A stretch of 8,952 bases of DNA from an uncultured Sphingomonas sp. Its GTDB lineage: Bacteria; Pseudomonadota; Alphaproteobacteria; Sphingomonadales; Sphingomonadaceae. Position numbers and translations under genes: made by a program. This document shows, one piece after another, positions 7,078 to 8,952 of the stretch. Where the stretch lies: assembly GCA_946886645.1 (NCBI GenBank), contig CAMPIY010000065.1, positions 1-8,952 of the forward strand. The letters run 5' to 3'. The notes beneath the pieces are model-generated. The model did no database searches. It was not told where the DNA came from and saw only the letters and a list, made by a program, of their open reading frames with translations. The number at the start of each line of letters is the position of its first letter. Position 1 is the stretch's first letter.

Positions 7078-7108
7078 CCCGCGGCGATTTTCGCCGAGCG
7101 GGCTTTTT
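7078..7108 (+). terminator. terminator-shaped hairpin in the sdhE-mfd leader
   Basis: Left arm 7078-7087 (CCCGC then GGCGA), loop TTT 7088-7090, right arm 7091-7102 (TCGCC, a two-base GA bulge, then GCGGG). This makes a 10-bp G+C-rich stem, followed by C and five T (7104-7108). The shape is that of an intrinsic terminator on the plus strand only; the other strand has A's after the stem. No plus-strand gene precedes it, so it would act either on antisense reads through recG or as an attenuator for sdhE-mfd. No experimental support. Confidence 0.55.
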
Positions 7109-7114
7109 GCGTCT

Positions 7115-7120
7115 GGAAAG
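7115..7120 (+). promoter_or_regulatory. ribosome binding site of sdhE
   Basis: GGAAAG stands 7 bases before the ATG at 7128 and supports that start over the longer open frame reaching back to 6927, which would run through the leader hairpin and into recG. It lies 6 bases after the T run of the hairpin. Confidence 0.65.
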
Positions 7121-7127
7121 TTGCCAA

Positions 7128-7388
7128 ATGGACGAGGTTTTGCGGGCGCTTCGTTATCGCGCCTGGCATCGCGGGACGCGCGAGGCGGACATGATGATCG
7201 GCGGCTTCTTCGACGCCCACCATGCTTCGTGGGGCGCCCATGAACGCGCCCTGTTCGCCGCGCTCCTGACCGAGACCGATGTAGATATCATGGCATGGGG
7301 CATCGGCACGCAGGAGGTGCCGGAGCGCTACCGGGGTCCCATGATGAATGCCTTCCAGAAGCTCGACTTCATCCGGGTGGCCAAATGA
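7128..7388 (+). CDS. sdhE: SdhE (FAD assembly factor 2 family, succinate dehydrogenase flavinylation)
   Basis: The 86-residue protein is a full-length member of the SdhE/Sdh5 (DUF339) family, small cytoplasmic helical proteins that help attach FAD covalently to the SdhA subunit of succinate dehydrogenase. The signature RGxxE is present as RGTRE (residues 15-19) inside LRYRAWHRGTREADMMIGGFF. The rest follows the family: a middle helix ALFAALLTETDVDIMAWGIG (41-60), then PERYRGPMM and a short tail. The start at 7128 is set by GGAAAG seven bases upstream and by the family length. The gene diverges from recG and its TGA overlaps the mfd ATG by four bases, so sdhE and mfd are probably translated from one message. 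The sdh genes themselves are not in the window. A terminator-shaped hairpin precedes it and may affect expression. Confidence 0.93.
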   Translation: MDEVLRALRYRAWHRGTREADMMIGGFFDAHHASWGAHERALFAALLTETDVDIMAWGIGTQEVPERYRGPMMNAFQKLDFIRVAK

Positions 7389-8952
7389 GCGAGCCGCGGA
7401 CCCGAATCCTTCGCGCGGAGGAGCCGCTGACGCTGGCAGGCGTTCCCGCAGGCTTCCTGCCGTGGTTGGCAGCGGATTTGGCCCGTGCGGCTCATGGGAC
7501 CGGAAAGGGTGGCCGGGCGGTCATTATTGCGGCCGATGAGGCGGCGATGCGGGCGCTGGCGGACACGGTGCCGGTGTTCGCTCCCGAGGTTCAGGTGCTG
7601 ACTTTCCCCGCTTGGGACTGCCTGCCTTACGACCGTGCCAGCCCGGCACTACGCGTGATGGCCGAGCGATTGGCGACCCTGCAAGCGCTCCAGGACAAGC
7701 GTAGCGGTTCGCAGTTGCTGATCGCGACCGAAAATGCCGTTACCCAGCGAATCCTCACGCCCTTCAGAATCCGTCAGCTGACCCGTCGCCTTGCCGAGGG
7801 GGAGCGGATCGAGCGCGACCGGTTGGTCGAGCTGCTGCTGGCCAACGGCTATCAGCGGACCGACGCGGTGCATGACGCGGGCGAATTCGCGGTGCGCGGG
7901 TCGATCGTCGACCTTTTCGCCGCAGGAGAATCCGAAGCGATCCGCCTCGACTTCTTCGGCGACGAGATCGAGACGATGCGCCGCTTCGACCCCGCCGACC
8001 AGCGCACGACAGGCAAGGCCGAGGCCTTCACACTGATGCCCGCCAGCGAGGCGCTGCTCGACGAGGAGAGCGTCAAGCGCTTCCGGGCCCGTTACCGCGA
8101 GCAATTCGGCGCCAATGCGACCGGCGACCCGCTCTACCAGGCGGTCAGCGACGGGCGGCGACTCGCCGGGATGGAGCATTGGCTGCCGCTGTTCGAGGAG
8201 AAGCTGTCGACCCTGTTCGAGCATCTGGCCGAGGATGACGTCATCCTGCGCGACGCGAACAGCGACGGCGCGCTGGAAGCTCGAGCCGAGGCCATCCAGG
8301 ACTATTTCGACAATCGCGAGAAGGCGATGGTGGCGGAGCCGGGCAGCTACCGCCCGTTGGCGCCCACTGCACTTTATCTTTCGAACAAGGAATGGCGGGC
8401 CGCGGTCGAGGAACGGCCGATCCATCTTGCGACGCCCTTCCCGCAGCCCGGCAGTGACACGGTCATCGAGTTTGGCGTGGAAGGCCCAAGGGATTTCGCG
8501 CCGGAGCGAGCACAAAACGCCAACGTCTATGAAGCGGTCGTCAAGCATGTCGCCAAGCTTCGGAAAGGCGAGAAGAAGGTCGTGCTGGCGAGCTATACGG
8601 CCGGCGCTCGCGAGCGGCTGGCCGGGCTGCTCGAAGATCATGGCCTCAAGGGGCTGAAGCAGGCCGGTAGCTGGCAGGAAGCGCTTGGCAGCAAGGGCGA
8701 GGCGGCGCTGATCGTCCTGCCGCTGGACCACGGCTTTACGGCGCCGGATGTGGCGGTTCTCACTGAGCAGGACATGCTCGGCGATCGCCTGGTTCGCCGC
8801 AAGAAGCGCCGCAAGAGCGCCGACGCCTTCCTCGCCGAACTGTCCGCGCTGACGCCGGGCGACCTAGTCGTCCACGCCGAGCATGGCATCGCCCGCTACG
8901 AAGGGCTGACCTCGGTGATGGTCGGCAAGGCGCCGCACGACTGCGTCGCCCT
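7385..8952 (+). CDS. mfd: transcription-repair coupling factor Mfd (5' part, runs off right edge)
   Basis: The frame from the ATG at 7385 (MSEPRTRILRAEEPLTLAG) is open for 522 codons to the window end, a little under half of a usual Mfd (about 1150 residues). Mfd removes RNA polymerase stalled at DNA damage and recruits UvrA. Seen here is the UvrB-like N-terminal module: LTFPAWDCLPYDRASPA (72-88), then GYQRTDAVHDAGEFAVRGSIVDLF (155-178) and RLDFFGDEIETMRRFDP (187-203). A less conserved middle follows. The RNA-polymerase-interacting (CarD-like) domain opens with TPGDLVVHAEHGIARYEGL (490-508). As is known for Mfd, the N-terminal module has no proper Walker A motif. The SF2 translocase domains and the C-terminal UvrA-masking domain must lie beyond the window. 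The start overlaps the sdhE stop (ATGA), implying coupled translation. Nothing is broken in the visible part. Confidence 0.96.
   Translation, partial: MSEPRTRILRAEEPLTLAGVPAGFLPWLAADLARAAHGTGKGGRAVIIAADEAAMRALADTVPVFAPEVQVLTFPAWDCLPYDRASPALRVMAERLATLQALQDKRSGSQLLIATENAVTQRILTPFRIRQLTRRLAEGERIERDRLVELLLANGYQRTDAVHDAGEFAVRGSIVDLFAAGESEAIRLDFFGDEIETMRRFDPADQRTTGKAEAFTLMPASEALLDEESVKRFRARYREQFGANATGDPLYQAVSDGRRLAGMEHWLPLFEEKLSTLFEHLAEDDVILRDANSDGALEARAEAIQDYFDNREKAMVAEPGSYRPLAPTALYLSNKEWRAAVEERPIHLATPFPQPGSDTVIEFGVEGPRDFAPERAQNANVYEAVVKHVAKLRKGEKKVVLASYTAGARERLAGLLEDHGLKGLKQAGSWQEALGSKGEAALIVLPLDHGFTAPDVAVLTEQDMLGDRLVRRKKRRKSADAFLAELSALTPGDLVVHAEHGIARYEGLTSVMVGKAPHDCVA

Noticed and set aside
7649..8731. 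Long minus-strand open frame (360 codons) opposite mfd
   Set aside because: It is antisense to the clear Mfd coding frame; long shadow frames are common in DNA of this G+C content, and no family wording is seen.

Overview
The window looks like chromosomal housekeeping DNA from an alphaproteobacterium, most likely a sphingomonad (order Sphingomonadales). This rests on the high G+C composition, the sphingomonad-like wording of TyrRS and SdhE, the recG / sdhE / mfd cluster typical of alphaproteobacteria, and a palindromic repeat of the well-known type that translates to VIPAKAGI / SRFRGND. I cannot name the species. I see no rRNA, tRNA, CRISPR array, transposase, integrase or phage gene.

Layout. 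1-525 (+) is the 3' part of a von Willebrand A (CoxE-like) protein that enters from the left edge. It converges, with a 4-bp gap, on a minus-strand series read right to left: a DOMON-like protein (3187-2633), a NamZ/GH171-like (DUF1343) protein overlapping it by an ATGA junction (2636-1431), then after 82 bp a secreted protein of unknown function (1348-530). A 67-bp inverted repeat (3198-3264) fills most of the 95-bp gap between the DOMON-like gene and the divergent tyrS (3283-4509, +). tyrS meets a small DMT/DUF606 membrane protein gene (4955-4506, -) tail to tail, the two stop codons sharing one CTAG. That gene follows recG (7024-4967, -) after 11 bp. Diverging from recG over 103 bp are sdhE (7128-7388, +) and mfd (7385 to the right edge, +), joined by an ATGA overlap. 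A terminator-shaped hairpin lies in the sdhE leader.

How the genes work together. The best functional group is the DOMON-like/NamZ-like pair, which may act on cell-wall sugars; this is inference from family and gene overlap. recG and mfd are both genome-maintenance motors (fork/recombination intermediates; transcription-coupled repair), with sdhE (flavinylation of succinate dehydrogenase) translationally coupled to mfd. tyrS is an essential tRNA-charging enzyme.

No clearly new system is visible. The points most worth a second look are the repeat sitting across the tyrS/DOMON promoter region, the leader hairpin of sdhE-mfd, and the NamZ-like protein that lacks a signal peptide and has Gln where the family motif usually has Glu. 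Apart from the genes, the only gaps are 526-529, 1349-1430, 3188-3282, 4956-4966 and 7025-7127, so no stretch over 300 bases is without a gene.
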